Positions 29,736 through 39,788 of a stretch of DNA of 64,000 nucleotides are shown piece by piece. Numbering within the stretch: the stretch's first letter is position 1; every line of letters starts with the position of its first letter. The position numbers and the translations under genes were made by a program. The notes beneath the pieces are model-generated. The model did no database searches, was not told the origin of the DNA, and was given only the letters and a program-made list of their open reading frames with translations. Source of the DNA: CAVQAH01 sp963784195 (lineage in GTDB: Bacteria > Acidobacteriota > Vicinamibacteria > Vicinamibacterales > 2-12-FULL-66-21); assembly GCA_963784195.1 (NCBI GenBank), contig CAWARA010000020.1:124001-188000 (forward strand), read 5' to 3'.

Positions 29736-30824
29736 TCAGCCGGCCGCCCCGGCGAGCTCCAATGCCTTGTCGACGATTCGCCGCGCGGCGTCAGGCCTGG
29801 CGAAACGCTGCGCGGCCGCCGACATGCGCTGCAATCGTCCGCCGTCCGCGATCAGCTCCTCGATCCGCTGACCGAGGCGATCGCCAGCCAACGACGACTG
29901 CTCGAGCATGTCCGCCGCGCCCGCGGCCACCAGCACCTCTGCGTTCTTCCGCTGGTGGTCGTCAGTTGCCGTCGGCAGCGGCACGAGCAACGACGGTTTT
30001 CCTGCCGCGGTCAATTCGGCGAGCGTCGTCGCGCCGGCACGGCAAATTACGAGGTCCGCAGCCTTCATTTCGCGATCCATGGCAAACAGAAACGGTTCCA
30101 CACGGGCTTCGAGGCCCGCGCGCTGGTAGCCGTCCCTGACTCGCTCCAGATCGCGTTCTCCTGTCTGATGCGTGATTGCCACCCCGCCAGGTTGGGCTGC
30201 CAGCCTCGGCGCCGCCTCCACCATGGCCATGTTGATCGCGTGCGCGCCCTGGGAGCCGCCAAAGATCAGGATCCTTGGTGGCCCGATCGGACGTGCGTCG
30301 GGCGCCGGGTCAAAGAACTCGTTGCGAACCGGGTTGCCTGTGACAAATCCCCTCCTGCCGAAGAATGCGAGCGTCGAATCGAACGTCACCGCCGCCGCAC
30401 TGACGACCCGCGCGAGAATCCGGTTCGTCAGGCCGGGCACCGCGTTCTGCTCGAGCAGCAGCGTCGGAATACCGCGCACTGCGGCTGCCATGACGACGGG
30501 CCCGGAGCTGTAGCCGCCAACGCCGATCACCAGATTCGGCCGGCGGCGCGAGATGATGCGCCAGGCATCCGCACCGCTCAGCGGCAGCAATGCCATGCCG
30601 CGCAGGAGCGACGCGATCGACTTGCCTTTCAGCCCGGCGCTGCGAAGTACGTCCAGAGGAAACCCTTCTCGCGGGATCACCCGCGACTCGATGCCACGCT
30701 CGGTACCTGCGAAGCTGACCTGTGCCTGCGGCTGCCGACGCAGAATCTCCCGCGCCACCGCGATCCCCGGATAGAGATGCCCGCCGGTTCCACCGCCGGC
30801 TACCACGATGCGCGGCGCGGTCAT
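29736..30824 (-). CDS. murG: UDP-GlcNAc:lipid I N-acetylglucosaminyltransferase
   Basis: A 362-residue GT28 enzyme on the inner membrane face that turns lipid I into lipid II. Features: IVVAGGGTGGHLYPGIAVA (G loop 1), VIGVGGYSSGP (G loop 2), LLLEQNAVPGLTN and the GGSQGA and CRAGATTLAEL regions of the UDP-GlcNAc site. The ATG at 30824 overlaps the ftsW stop (ATGA); the open frame continues far upstream, but that part is a shadow of ftsW. Confidence 0.96.
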   Translation of the reverse strand: MTAPRIVVAGGGTGGHLYPGIAVAREILRRQPQAQVSFAGTERGIESRVIPREGFPLDVLRSAGLKGKSIASLLRGMALLPLSGADAWRIISRRRPNLVIGVGGYSSGPVVMAAAVRGIPTLLLEQNAVPGLTNRILARVVSAAAVTFDSTLAFFGRRGFVTGNPVRNEFFDPAPDARPIGPPRILIFGGSQGAHAINMAMVEAAPRLAAQPGGVAITHQTGERDLERVRDGYQRAGLEARVEPFLFAMDREMKAADLVICRAGATTLAELTAAGKPSLLVPLPTATDDHQRKNAEVLVAAGAADMLEQSSLAGDRLGQRIEELIADGGRLQRMSAAAQRFARPDAARRIVDKALELAGAAG

Positions 30825-31963
30825 GCTTTCGACGCATTCATCGCCGGCAGCGCCGTCGTCACCACGTGCGTCGAGGAGGCATGCTGAGAGATGTTCAGCA
30901 GAATCCCCATCCCGATCAGATTGATGAGCAGCGACGAGCCACCGGCGCTGACGAAGGGCAGCGGGATGCCCTTCGTCGGCAGCAAGCCGAGGACGACGCT
31001 GATGTTGAACAACGCCTGAAACGCCACCATCGTGGTGAGGCCGATTGCGAGGAACGCGCCGAACCGATCGGGCGCGCGCATCGCGGTTCGCAGGCCGCGC
31101 CACGTAATCACGCAGAAACACACCAGGATGATCGTGGCCCCGATGAGGCCGAGCTCTTCCGAGATGACCGCGTAGATGAAATCGTTGTGAGGCTCGGGCA
31201 GGTAGAAGAGTTTTTGCTTGCCGCCCATCAGCCCGCGGCCGGTGATGCCCCCGGTGGCCACCGCGATCATCGACTGGATCATCTGGAAGCCGCTGCCGAG
31301 CGGATCGTCCCAGGGATTGAGGAACGCGAAGACGCGCTTGCGGCGGTATTCGGACGTCATCACCAGGACGTAGAACGCCGGCAACGACGCCAGAAACAGT
31401 CCGCCCAGGTAGGCGTAGCTCATGCCTGCGGCAAACACCATCACGCAGGCGATCATCAAGATGGTCACCGCCGTCCCGAGATCCGGCTGCAGCAGGATGA
31501 GCGCGACGATGCCGCCGACGACAACGCCGATCGGCAGCAGCGAGTAGGACACCTCGTCGATGCGCTCCATGCGACGCTCGAGAAGCGCTGCGGTGAAGAT
31601 GATGATGACGATTTTCGCGAGCTCCGACGGTTGCACTCCCATCGGACCGACAGCCAGCCACCGCGTTGCGCCCTTCATCCTTGGGCCGAACAACACGGCG
31701 ATGAGCGCGATGGCCACTATCGCGAGACCCGTCCAGATGACCACCGGCTGCCGGTACTGCCGGTAGTCGATGCGCATGACGATCGGCAGCAGGCACAGAC
31801 CGATGAGGGCCCAGGTGGCCTGCTTGAACAGGAAGTAGTACGGGTCGTCGAACCGCTCCATGGCGAGTACGGCTGAGGCGCTGTACACCATCACCACGCT
31901 GGTGCACACGAGCAGCAGCGTGGCGGTGAACAGAAACTTGTCTGACTTGAGCTTTCGCGCCAT
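30821..31963 (-). CDS. ftsW: Septal peptidoglycan polymerase FtsW (SEDS)
   Basis: A 380-residue SEDS glycosyltransferase with about ten transmembrane helices that polymerises lipid II at the septum with its partner FtsI. The conserved features are the start of the first helix (FLFTATLLLVCTSVVMVYSA), the cytoplasmic/periplasmic loop GATRWLAVGPMGVQPSELAK with the functional Gln-Pro-Ser-Glu, the EELGLIGA motif and the C-terminal GLLPTKGIPLPFVSAGGSS. It overlaps murG by four bases; a repeat-filled 259-base gap separates it from murD. Confidence 0.95.
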   Translation of the reverse strand: MARKLKSDKFLFTATLLLVCTSVVMVYSASAVLAMERFDDPYYFLFKQATWALIGLCLLPIVMRIDYRQYRQPVVIWTGLAIVAIALIAVLFGPRMKGATRWLAVGPMGVQPSELAKIVIIIFTAALLERRMERIDEVSYSLLPIGVVVGGIVALILLQPDLGTAVTILMIACVMVFAAGMSYAYLGGLFLASLPAFYVLVMTSEYRRKRVFAFLNPWDDPLGSGFQMIQSMIAVATGGITGRGLMGGKQKLFYLPEPHNDFIYAVISEELGLIGATIILVCFCVITWRGLRTAMRAPDRFGAFLAIGLTTMVAFQALFNISVVLGLLPTKGIPLPFVSAGGSSLLINLIGMGILLNISQHASSTHVVTTALPAMNASKA

Positions 31964-31983
31964 ACTTCGCGATTCCTGTGGTA

Positions 31984-32023
31984 TCCGGCTTCGCCGTAGC
32001 CTTTGGGCCGGCGGTCAGCCGGA
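31984..32023. repeat. Hairpin with shared 12-mer between murD and ftsW
   Basis: Arms tccggct (31984-31990) and agccgga (32017-32023) enclose cgccgtagcctt, which is also within the tRNA-side hairpin. Position 20925-20942 has a related tccggct palindrome. It lies just upstream of ftsW. Confidence 0.6.
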
Positions 32024-32110
32024 CCCAACCGGACAACGGCTAAAGGTTCCCGGAACCCCGACCGAAACAACCGGCGTATGAGCCACGGACACCGGACGCC
32101 GTGCAGCGTA

Positions 32111-32236
32111 AGCAGTCAGCAGTCATCAGCCGATCGTGGGCGAAGACACCACCCTCGCAGACCGGGGCAGCCTGCGTTCCCAGCGGACGGTTCTTCACCG
32201 CACCAATCGGACTGATGACTGCTCACTGCTCACGCG
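32111..32236. repeat. Period-7 inverted array between murD and ftsW, site 7
   Basis: Left arm agcagtc, agcagtc, atcagcc (32111-32131); right arm ggactga, tgactgc, tcactgc, tcacgcg (32209-32236), complementary in type, about 77 bases apart. It lies at the murD 3' end, whose last codons it overlaps. Confidence 0.75.
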
Positions 32237-33609
32237 TTCCCTTCCACTCTTCCGCCAGCCGCAAGACTTCCTGTTTGAACACGCGACCCCGCTCCGCGTA
32301 ATCGCGGAACATGTCGAAGCTCGCGCACGCGGGCGCGAGCACGACCGTCTCGCCAGGCGCCGCCATCGCAAACGCCGTTCGCACCGCCGCGCCCATGTCG
32401 GCTGCCTCTCGTACGACGCTCGACGATCCAAGCGCTTCCAGAATCTTCGGCCGTGCCTCGCCCAACGCCACGACGGTGGCATGCCTGGCGGTCAGCGGCT
32501 CGATCAGATCGCGGAAATCGCCGCCCTTGAACCGCCCGCCCAGAATCACCACCACGCCCTCGTCGAAGCTCTCGATCGCTCGGCGCGCTGCCTCGATGTT
32601 CGTCGCCTTCGAATCGTTGACGAATCGCACGCCGGCAATCTCGGCGACCGGCTCGAGCGCGTGCTCGAGACCCGAAAACCCCGCGACGGCTCTGGTCATA
32701 GACTCCGAGTCGACACCAACAATTGAGGACACCGCCGCGGCCGCGAGCACGTCCGCAACGAGATGGCGGCCGAGCAGCTTCACCGAGGCCAGCGGCACCA
32801 ACGGCTCATCACCCGACGCACTGCGCCGCACGATGCGATCGCCGGCGAGAACAACGCCTTCACCGGGCTCGCCGGTCAGCGAGAAGACCATGCGCCGCGC
32901 GCGTCCCTGCGCCGCCAGCGCCAGCGTGCCGGGATCGTCGGCGTTGAGCACCGCCCAGTCCGAAGCCGCCTGGTTGACGAAGATTCGCGCCTTGGCGTCG
33001 GCGTACTCTTCGATCGTCGCGTGACGATCGAGATGGTCTGGCGAGAAGTTCAGGAGCACCGCAATCCACGGCCGGAACAGCTCGACGCTCTCCAGCTGAA
33101 AGCTGCTCGCCTCGACGACATGAATCGTGTCTTCCGTCGACTGATCCACCTGCGCGCTCAGCGCGAGCCCGATGTTTCCGCCGACGAGAACGCGATGGCC
33201 CCCGGCCTCGAGCATGCGTCCGGTAAGCGTCGTCGTCGTCGACTTTCCCTTTCGTGCCGGTGATCGCGACGATGCGGCCGCGTACCCAGCGCGAGGCCAG
33301 CTCGAGCTCGCCAATCACCGGAATGCCGGCGCGCCGCGCCGACTCGATCAGCGGCTGTCTCGACGGCACGCCGGGGCTGAGCACGATCAGGTCCGCGTCG
33401 GCGAACGTCGCCGGCTGATGGCCACCCAGCTCGAGCACCACGCCGGCTGCGCGCAGCTGGTCGGCTTCGTCAATCTGTTCGCGCACGTCCGTCAGCGTGA
33501 CGACCGCACCGCGCCGCACGAGCAGCTCCGCGGCCGCGACACCACTTCGCGCCGCACCCACGACGGTGACGCGTCTGCCGCGGACGGAGAAGGTTGCCTG
33601 CTCGCTCAT
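32223..33609 (-). CDS. murD: UDP-N-acetylmuramoyl-L-alanine-D-glutamate ligase, one frame break
   Basis: About 461 residues after joining. MurD adds D-glutamate to UDP-MurNAc-L-Ala. The N-terminal frame has VTVVGAARSGVAAAELL and ELELASRW and ends in the ATP loop GTKGK; the second frame supplies STTTTLTGRMLEAGG, NFSPDHLDRH, FVNDSKATN and the final LAPACASFDMFRDYAERG. The break falls exactly in the P-loop at 33241-33243, where a single extra base splits GTKGK from STTT. With the base removed the P-loop is GTKGKSTTT as expected. The ATG at 33609 overlaps the mraY stop (ATGA). Confidence 0.94.
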
Positions 33610-34693
33610 CGCAGCTTCAACGTCGCCAGACTGAACAGCGCAAAGATGATGGCCATGATCACGAACCGGGTGATGACCTTCGGCTCGCTCCATCCGATCA
33701 GCTCGAAATGGTGATGCAGCGGCGCCATCTTGAAGACGCGCTTCCCGGTCAGTCTTGAAAGACCCGACCTGGATGATCACGGACCCGGCTTCCATGACGA
33801 AGATGCCGCCGACGATCGGCAAGCAGCAGCTCCTGCTTGACGAGGAGCGCGACGGTGCCCAGCGCACCGCCGAGGCCAAGCGATCCGACATCACCCATGA
33901 AGATTTCGGCGGGGTAGCAGTTGTACCAGAGGAACGCGAGGCTCGCGCCGACCAGCGCGCCGCAGAGAATCGTGAGCTCCGACGCGGCGGCATTCAGCTT
34001 GAGCATCTGCAGGTAGTTGGCGAATACCGCGTGGGTCGACACGTAAGTCAACGCCGTGAACGCTGCCGCCGCAACCGCAAATACGCTGATCGCGAGCCCG
34101 TCGAGACCGTCCGTGAGGTTCACCGCGTTGGTCGAGCCGACGAGCACGAGCGTCGCAAAGGGCACGTAGGCGACGCCCAGCTCGGGGATCCAGTTCTTGA
34201 AGAATGGAAAAATCAACCGGGTGCTGTATAGCTGTTGCGCTTCGAGAAAGAGCAACGACAGCCCGACGCACACGCCGACGACGACCTGCCAGAGCATCTT
34301 GTACCGCGGCAGCAGACCGTGATGAGACCGGCGCACGATCTTCAGATAGTCGTCGGCGAAACCGATGGCGCCGAATGCCGTGGTCGAGAGCACCGCGATC
34401 CAGATGAACGGGTTCGCCAGGTTGGCCCAGAGCAGCGTCGGAACCAGCGCCGATGTGAGGATCAAGAGACCGCCCATCGTCGGCGTTCCTGCCTTCGTCC
34501 GATGCGTCGCCGGGCCTTCCTGGCGAATCACTTGCCCGATCTGGAACTCACGCAGCTTGCGAATCATCCACGGGCCGAGGATCAGCCCGAGGGCGAGCGC
34601 GCTCAGGCTCGCGGCGGCCGTCCTGAACGTGATGTAGCGCGTCACGTTGAGGACCGGCCAGTAGGTGGACAGGTAGTGGAGGTAGTACAGCAT
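33606..34693 (-). CDS. mraY: Phospho-MurNAc-pentapeptide transferase, two frame breaks
   Basis: About 361 residues after joining. MraY moves phospho-MurNAc-pentapeptide to undecaprenyl phosphate, making lipid I; it has ten transmembrane helices. First frame: THRTKAGTPTMGG, FADDYLKI, NAVNLTDGLDGLA, FMGDVGSLGLGG. A break at 33819-33823 (one extra base, LLL to PIVGG) is followed by a short second frame with IVGGIFVMEAGSVIIQVGSF, and a break at 33750-33756 leads to a third frame with MAPLHHHFELIGW and IMAIIFALFSLATLKLR. Both lesions are one extra base. The final stop overlaps the murD ATG (ATGA), which proves the third frame is the true end. The start overlaps the murF stop by one base. Confidence 0.95.
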
Positions 34694-36105
34694 CAGGCAA
34701 ACTCCCGTCTGAGCTGTTCCACCACGTAATCCGTACCGATTCCGCGCGACCCCTTGACGAGCACGAGGTCGCCGGGCCGCACGAATTGCAGCGCGAGTTT
34801 CGCGGCGTCCTGCTTGGCCGGGACGTGATGCACGCACTCGACCGGCATGCCGCCGGCAATCGCGGCGTCCGCGAGCGATCGCGCCGGGTCGCCGCCAACG
34901 GCGATCACAATCGACAGGCCCGATTGCGCGGCGGCCGCGCCGCACTCCCGGTGCAGGCGGCCAGCATGCGCGCCGAGCTCGAGCATCTCGCCGAGGACCG
35001 CGATCTTGCGGGCGCACCCTTCGGCAGCTGCGACGAGCTCGAGCGCGCGCATCAGCGCCGAGGGACTCGAGTTGTACGAATCGTCGATGATCGTGATGCC
35101 ACCGGGCAGCCGCAGCAGCTCGCCGCGATGGCTGGCTGCGGTCAGTCGGGCAGCGCGCTCCCGGATGGCATCGAGCGGAACACCAAAATGAATGGCCGTC
35201 GCTGTGGCTGCCAGGACGTTCGCGAGGTTCCCGCGGCCAAGGAGGGGCGTCTGCAGCTGCACGTTGCCGGCAGGCGTGATCACGTTCGCGACGGTACCGT
35301 CGAGCCCCTGCATCCGGACCTCGGTCGCGCGCACATCCGCGGCGTTGTCCACACCGAACGTGAGCACCCGGCCCGGGAAGCGGCTGGCGCGCGCCGTGAT
35401 GCGGGGATCATCGGCGTTGGCCACGAGCACGTCGGCGGGGCCCGCCTGTTCGAGAACTTCGGCCTTCGCGTCGGCAATCGCATCAGGCGATTCGAAGAAC
35501 CCCATGTGCGCGTCGCCGACGTTGGTCCACACGCGTACTTCGGGCTCGGCGATGCCGATCAGCGTGCGGATTTCACCAGGATGATTCATGCCGAGCTCGA
35601 CGACAGCGATCTCCGGCTGCGACCGCAACTCAAGGAGCGAGAGCGGAAGGCCGATATGGTTGTTGAGGTTGCCCTTGTTCCGAAACACGCGATACCTGGC
35701 GCTGAGAAACTCCGCGGTGATTTCCTTGGTCGTGGTCTTCCCCGCGCTTCCCGTGATCGCCACCACTTTCGTTCCCGATCGGCGCCGAACGTCGCGCGCG
35801 ATCGACTGCAAAGCGCGCGTGGTATCGGCAACTCGAACCAGGACTCCCGGCTGCCCACCCTGTTCGCCAATCCGCGCGCCGCGTTCCGCTTCGATCAACG
35901 CGCCGATGGCTCCAGCCGTCAGCGCCGCCTGAACGAAGTCGTGCCCGTCGAACCGATCGCCGCGAATCGCGACGAAGAACTGCCCCGGCTGAACGCTCCG
36001 GGAATCGATCGACACGCTCTCGATGCGCGTCTCCGGATCCCCTTGAACAACCTGACCGCCAGACGCCTGAGCGATGCCGGCGGCGGTAAGCGTCAGCGCC
36101 GACAC
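34693..36105 (-). CDS. murF: UDP-MurNAc-tripeptide-D-alanyl-D-alanine ligase
   Basis: A 470-residue ligase adding D-Ala-D-Ala. Seen: N-terminal DSRSVQPGQFFVAIRGDRFDG, ATP loop GSAGKTTTKEI, ELGMNHPGEI and the C-terminal DDSYNSSPSALMRAL, which is diagnostic for MurF. It stops on top of the mraY ATG (one base shared) and lies six bases after murE. No ddl gene is found in the window to make the D-Ala-D-Ala substrate. Confidence 0.96.
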   Translation of the reverse strand: MSALTLTAAGIAQASGGQVVQGDPETRIESVSIDSRSVQPGQFFVAIRGDRFDGHDFVQAALTAGAIGALIEAERGARIGEQGGQPGVLVRVADTTRALQSIARDVRRRSGTKVVAITGSAGKTTTKEITAEFLSARYRVFRNKGNLNNHIGLPLSLLELRSQPEIAVVELGMNHPGEIRTLIGIAEPEVRVWTNVGDAHMGFFESPDAIADAKAEVLEQAGPADVLVANADDPRITARASRFPGRVLTFGVDNAADVRATEVRMQGLDGTVANVITPAGNVQLQTPLLGRGNLANVLAATATAIHFGVPLDAIRERAARLTAASHRGELLRLPGGITIIDDSYNSSPSALMRALELVAAAEGCARKIAVLGEMLELGAHAGRLHRECGAAAAQSGLSIVIAVGGDPARSLADAAIAGGMPVECVHHVPAKQDAAKLALQFVRPGDLVLVKGSRGIGTDYVVEQLRREFA

Positions 36106-36111
36106 GCCGCT

Positions 36112-37647
36112 CTATACCCTCGACCCGGCGCGGCGCCGGGCCAGGGCACCCCTGGCCACCTCGACGTCGTCGAACGGCAGCACGCGATCGCCGATCTCCT
36201 GGTACTTCTCGTGCCCCTTGCCGGCCACCACGACGAGATCGCCCGACCGTGCCTCGTGAACTGCGCGCTCGATGGCTGCGCGCCGATCGGCAATCGCGTA
36301 GTAAGGCGTCGCCTTCGCGCCCGTCTGACCTTTCATCCGATCCGGCGGCATCACGATGCCGCGCTTGATCTCTTCGATGATCTCGTCGGGATTCTCGGAG
36401 CGCGGGTTGTCCGACGTCACGATCACCAGGTCACTCAGCCGCGCCGCCACGGCGCCCATCAGCGGACGCTTCGGGCGATCGCGATCGCCGCCACACCCGA
36501 AGACGGTGATCACGCGCCCTCCGGCCAGCGGCCTCGCCGTCTCGAGGAGGTTCTTCAGGGCGTCGTCGGTGTGCGCGTAGTCGACGACGACTCGCACGTC
36601 GTCTTGCGCGCCGGATACGACCTGGAAGCGTCCGGGCACGTGCGAGAGCTCGGCGATGCCCTTCTCGATAGCCGCAAACGGCACATCGAGGGCCACTGCA
36701 GCCGCCACAGCCGCAAGCACGTTGTACGCGTTGGGCCGGCCGACGAGCGGCGAACGAATCTGCAGGGTCCCGCGTGGCGTGCGAACTTCGAAGGCCAGAC
36801 CGTCCAGCGAGAACGACAGCGGACCGGGCCGTACGTCGGCGGGCGCTTCGATCGCGTAGGTCACGCTCCTCGGCGCCACGGCCGCAAACTCGGCCCCGCG
36901 GCGATCGTCGACGTTGGCAATGCCGGGCGCTCCCGGCGGCAACAACTCGAAGAGACGCCGCTTCGCGAGGAAGTAGTCCTCCATGTCGCGATGGAAATCG
37001 AGATGGTCGCGCGTGAGGTTGGTGAAGATGCCAGCCGCGAAATGCAGGTAATCGGCCCGCCGCAACACCAGCGCGTGCGAGGAGACTTCCATGATGCAGG
37101 CGCCCGATCCCTGACCGACCATATCGCGCAGCATCCGCTGCAACTCGGGAGCCTCCGGCGTCGTGCGCGCGGCTTCGACTTCACGGTTGCCGATGCGGTG
37201 GCCGACGGTGCCGATCCGGCCGCAGCGGGTCCCCGCCGCCTCGAATATCGACTGCAGGAGATAGGAGGTCGTCGTCTTGCCGTTCGTGCCGGTGATGCCG
37301 ACGAGCGCCAGCTTTTCGCTCGGATCCTTGTAGTACGCCGCGGACAGCGCGGCGAGCGCCAACCGTGCATCCGTCACCGTCAGCCACGGCACGGTGACAC
37401 CCTCGGGTGCCGGCGACTCGGATACGACGGCCGTGGCGCCATGCGAAATCGCATCACGCGCGAAGGTGGCGCCATCGGCATGAACGCCGCGAAGCGCGAC
37501 GAACAGCGATCCGGCCGTCGCCTGGCGTGAGTCGTACATGATCCCGCTCACGGCCTGAGCCGCCTCACGCGCCGGCACGCGGTCAACGGTTGCCGGATCG
37601 AACGGTGCGCGTCCCGCGACGGTTCGCAGGAGCTCTGCGAGGTTCAC
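36112..37647 (-). CDS. murE: UDP-MurNAc-tripeptide synthetase, meso-DAP type
   Basis: A 511-residue ligase adding the third residue of the stem peptide. Features: DSRQATAGSLFVALRG, GITGTNGKTTTSYLL, TTPEAPELQRML, EVSSHALVLRR, and the specificity motif DNPR (in TSDNPRSENP), which indicates meso-diaminopimelate; L-Lys enzymes have a different sequence there. The GTG at 37647 is chosen since it overlaps the ftsI stop (GTGA) and begins the family N-terminus; 19 further upstream codons lack conservation. Confidence 0.95.
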   Translation of the reverse strand: MNLAELLRTVAGRAPFDPATVDRVPAREAAQAVSGIMYDSRQATAGSLFVALRGVHADGATFARDAISHGATAVVSESPAPEGVTVPWLTVTDARLALAALSAAYYKDPSEKLALVGITGTNGKTTTSYLLQSIFEAAGTRCGRIGTVGHRIGNREVEAARTTPEAPELQRMLRDMVGQGSGACIMEVSSHALVLRRADYLHFAAGIFTNLTRDHLDFHRDMEDYFLAKRRLFELLPPGAPGIANVDDRRGAEFAAVAPRSVTYAIEAPADVRPGPLSFSLDGLAFEVRTPRGTLQIRSPLVGRPNAYNVLAAVAAAVALDVPFAAIEKGIAELSHVPGRFQVVSGAQDDVRVVVDYAHTDDALKNLLETARPLAGGRVITVFGCGGDRDRPKRPLMGAVAARLSDLVIVTSDNPRSENPDEIIEEIKRGIVMPPDRMKGQTGAKATPYYAIADRRAAIERAVHEARSGDLVVVAGKGHEKYQEIGDRVLPFDDVEVARGALARRRAGSRV

Positions 37648-39764
37648 TGAGTGGCACCTCCGGCCGTGTCCGCAGGCGGACGACGTCCGAGCTTGAGCAC
37701 GCACGTGCCGCGTGTGTCCAATGGCTCGCCGGCCGCCGGCGACTGCTCGAGCACGAAACCATCGCCGTTCATGCGAGCGGTCATGCCAACCAGCGTCAGG
37801 GTCCGCAGCGCTTCTCTCGCGCTCAGGCCACGGAGGTCCGGCATCACGCCGGCTCGTGCCGGTTCGAGCGCTCTTTCCACGTCGGTGGCCACGACCGGCC
37901 TGGCCGACAGAGCGTCCGGATCGGCAGGGTGCCTCGCGATGAGAACGGGCGGCAGCGCGTTGATGCTGGGAGGAATGCCGCGATGCCGGAGCGCGGCATC
38001 GGCGATTCGCTGGAAGATTGGCGCCGCCACCACGCCGCCGTAGTACCCCTTCGCCCTGGGCGAATCGATCACGACGATGATCGTCAGCTCCGGCTTCCGC
38101 GAGGGGACGAAACCGACGAACGATGCGTTGTACTCGCTTTGCGAGTACCGCCCGTCGACAATCTTGGCTGCCGTGCCGGTCTTCCCGGCAATCGTGTAGC
38201 CCTCGATCTTCGCGGCGGTCGCCGTCCCGCGCTCGACGACCGCTTCCATCACCGCCGTCAATTCCACCGCGGTGCGCTCGGTGATGGTCCGCCTGACCGC
38301 CTTCGGCGCGATGTCGGTTCGGCGACCGTCTTTGACCAGCGCGCGAACGATGTGCGGCTCGAACAACGTGCCGCCGTTGGCCACCGAGCTCACGGCCGCG
38401 GCCATCTGCAGCGGGGTCACGCCGACCTGATAGCCCATCGACACCGACGCGAGCGCGCTCGAGTCGAGCGAAGCCGGGTTCCAGACAATCCCCGGGTTCT
38501 CACCGCGAAAGTCCGGCGAGGTGGACTGGCCAAAGCCGAAGCGGCTGACGTAACGGGTCAGCCGCTCGGGCCCGAGCTTGAGGCCGACCTTGATCGCGCC
38601 AACATTGCTGGACTTGACGATGACGTCGGTAAACGAAAGCACACCGTAGCGGTGCACGTCCGAAATCACGCGGCTGCCAAAGGTGATGTGGCCGGGCGCG
38701 CAGTCGATCTTCTCGTCGAGGTGCATCACGCCTTCCTCGAGAGCCGCCGAGGCGGTGACTACCTTGAACGTGGACCCCGGCTCGTAGAGGTCCTGGACGG
38801 CGCGATTGCGCCGGAGGTCTTTTTCGGATCGCCCGAAAGCGTTCGGGTTGAATGTCGGCCAGTTCGCCAGCGCAAGGATCTCGCCCGACGTTGGATCCAT
38901 GATGATCGCAGAACCGCCGACCGCACGGTTTTCCTGGACGCCCCGGCGCAGCTCGCGCTCGGTGATGTTCTGCAGGAACTGATCGATGGTCAGCTCGAGC
39001 GAGGCACCGGACGTGGCCTGACGTTCGACGCGGCTCGAAACGGTGCGGCGGTGGGCGTCCTTGTCGACGATGATCTTGCCGGTCAGGCCGCGAATCTGTG
39101 AGTCGTAGGTGGATTCGAGTCCCTCCAACCCGACGTTGTCGATGCCGACGTAACCCAGCACGTGGGAGAGCAACTCGCGATTCGGATAGAACCTGCGGCT
39201 TTCCGGAAGCAGACTGACACCCTTGATGTCCAGATTCCGGATGCGATCCTCTTCAGGCGGCGAGACCTTGCGCGCGATGTAGACGAAGCGCGAATCCTTC
39301 CGGAGGTTCTTCGCGATGGCGTTGCGATCGTCGAGCGTCTTGCACTCGTCGAGTGCCTCGCACAACTGCGTCGCGGCAGCTCCCGCGTCTTCGACTTCCG
39401 CAGGATCGGCAAACACCGACCCGGCATCGACGCTGAACGCCAGAAGATGGCCGTTACGATCAACGATGTCGCCGCGCTTGGCCGGCGCTTCGATCGTTCG
39501 CATCTGCTGGCTGTCGGCGCGCGCCATCATCTGGTCGTAGCGAACGACCTGTAGATAGAGCAGCCGTGCCTCGATGCCGATGGTCCAGACAGCGAACACC
39601 GCGGCGGTGACCAGCAGCCTGGACTGGACGGTGGCGCGCCAGTCGGACATCGGCAGGCTCTCCCGCCGCGACTCGTCGGCGCCCCGTCGTCCCTCACCGG
39701 CTGAATTCCGGCTGCGGCGGAGCCATCCGAAGCGGAACCACGTCCTGCGCTGTTGGTCTGCCAT
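37644..39764 (-). CDS. ftsI: Septal penicillin-binding protein FtsI (PBP3) with PASTA domain
   Basis: A 706-residue transpeptidase that cross-links septal murein with FtsW. A basic cytoplasmic start is followed by a transmembrane helix (about 50-70), the pedestal with RGDIVDRNG, and the transpeptidase domain: SxxK in PGSTFKV, SxN in KSSNVG and KTG in AGKTGTA. The C-terminus (about 625-695) is one PASTA domain (VMPDLRGLSAREALRTL and VLEQSPAAGEPL), more typical of Gram-positive or Spo-type PBPs than of proteobacterial FtsI. The end overlaps murE by four bases. Confidence 0.95.
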   Translation of the reverse strand: MADQQRRTWFRFGWLRRSRNSAGEGRRGADESRRESLPMSDWRATVQSRLLVTAAVFAVWTIGIEARLLYLQVVRYDQMMARADSQQMRTIEAPAKRGDIVDRNGHLLAFSVDAGSVFADPAEVEDAGAAATQLCEALDECKTLDDRNAIAKNLRKDSRFVYIARKVSPPEEDRIRNLDIKGVSLLPESRRFYPNRELLSHVLGYVGIDNVGLEGLESTYDSQIRGLTGKIIVDKDAHRRTVSSRVERQATSGASLELTIDQFLQNITERELRRGVQENRAVGGSAIIMDPTSGEILALANWPTFNPNAFGRSEKDLRRNRAVQDLYEPGSTFKVVTASAALEEGVMHLDEKIDCAPGHITFGSRVISDVHRYGVLSFTDVIVKSSNVGAIKVGLKLGPERLTRYVSRFGFGQSTSPDFRGENPGIVWNPASLDSSALASVSMGYQVGVTPLQMAAAVSSVANGGTLFEPHIVRALVKDGRRTDIAPKAVRRTITERTAVELTAVMEAVVERGTATAAKIEGYTIAGKTGTAAKIVDGRYSQSEYNASFVGFVPSRKPELTIIVVIDSPRAKGYYGGVVAAPIFQRIADAALRHRGIPPSINALPPVLIARHPADPDALSARPVVATDVERALEPARAGVMPDLRGLSAREALRTLTLVGMTARMNGDGFVLEQSPAAGEPLDTRGTCVLKLGRRPPADTAGGATQ

Positions 39765-39788
39765 CGCTCCTCCTGTTGACGCTGACGG

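Noticed and set aside
30825..32036. The murG frame extends upstream by about 400 codons
   Set aside because: That part is an alternative frame of ftsW and would fuse a meaningless Arg/His-rich peptide to MurG; the ATGA overlap at 30821-30824 marks the real start.
34786..37530. A 914-codon open frame on the plus strand
   Set aside because: It is antisense to murF and murE, whose motifs and overlaps are certain; the peptide has no recognisable domain.
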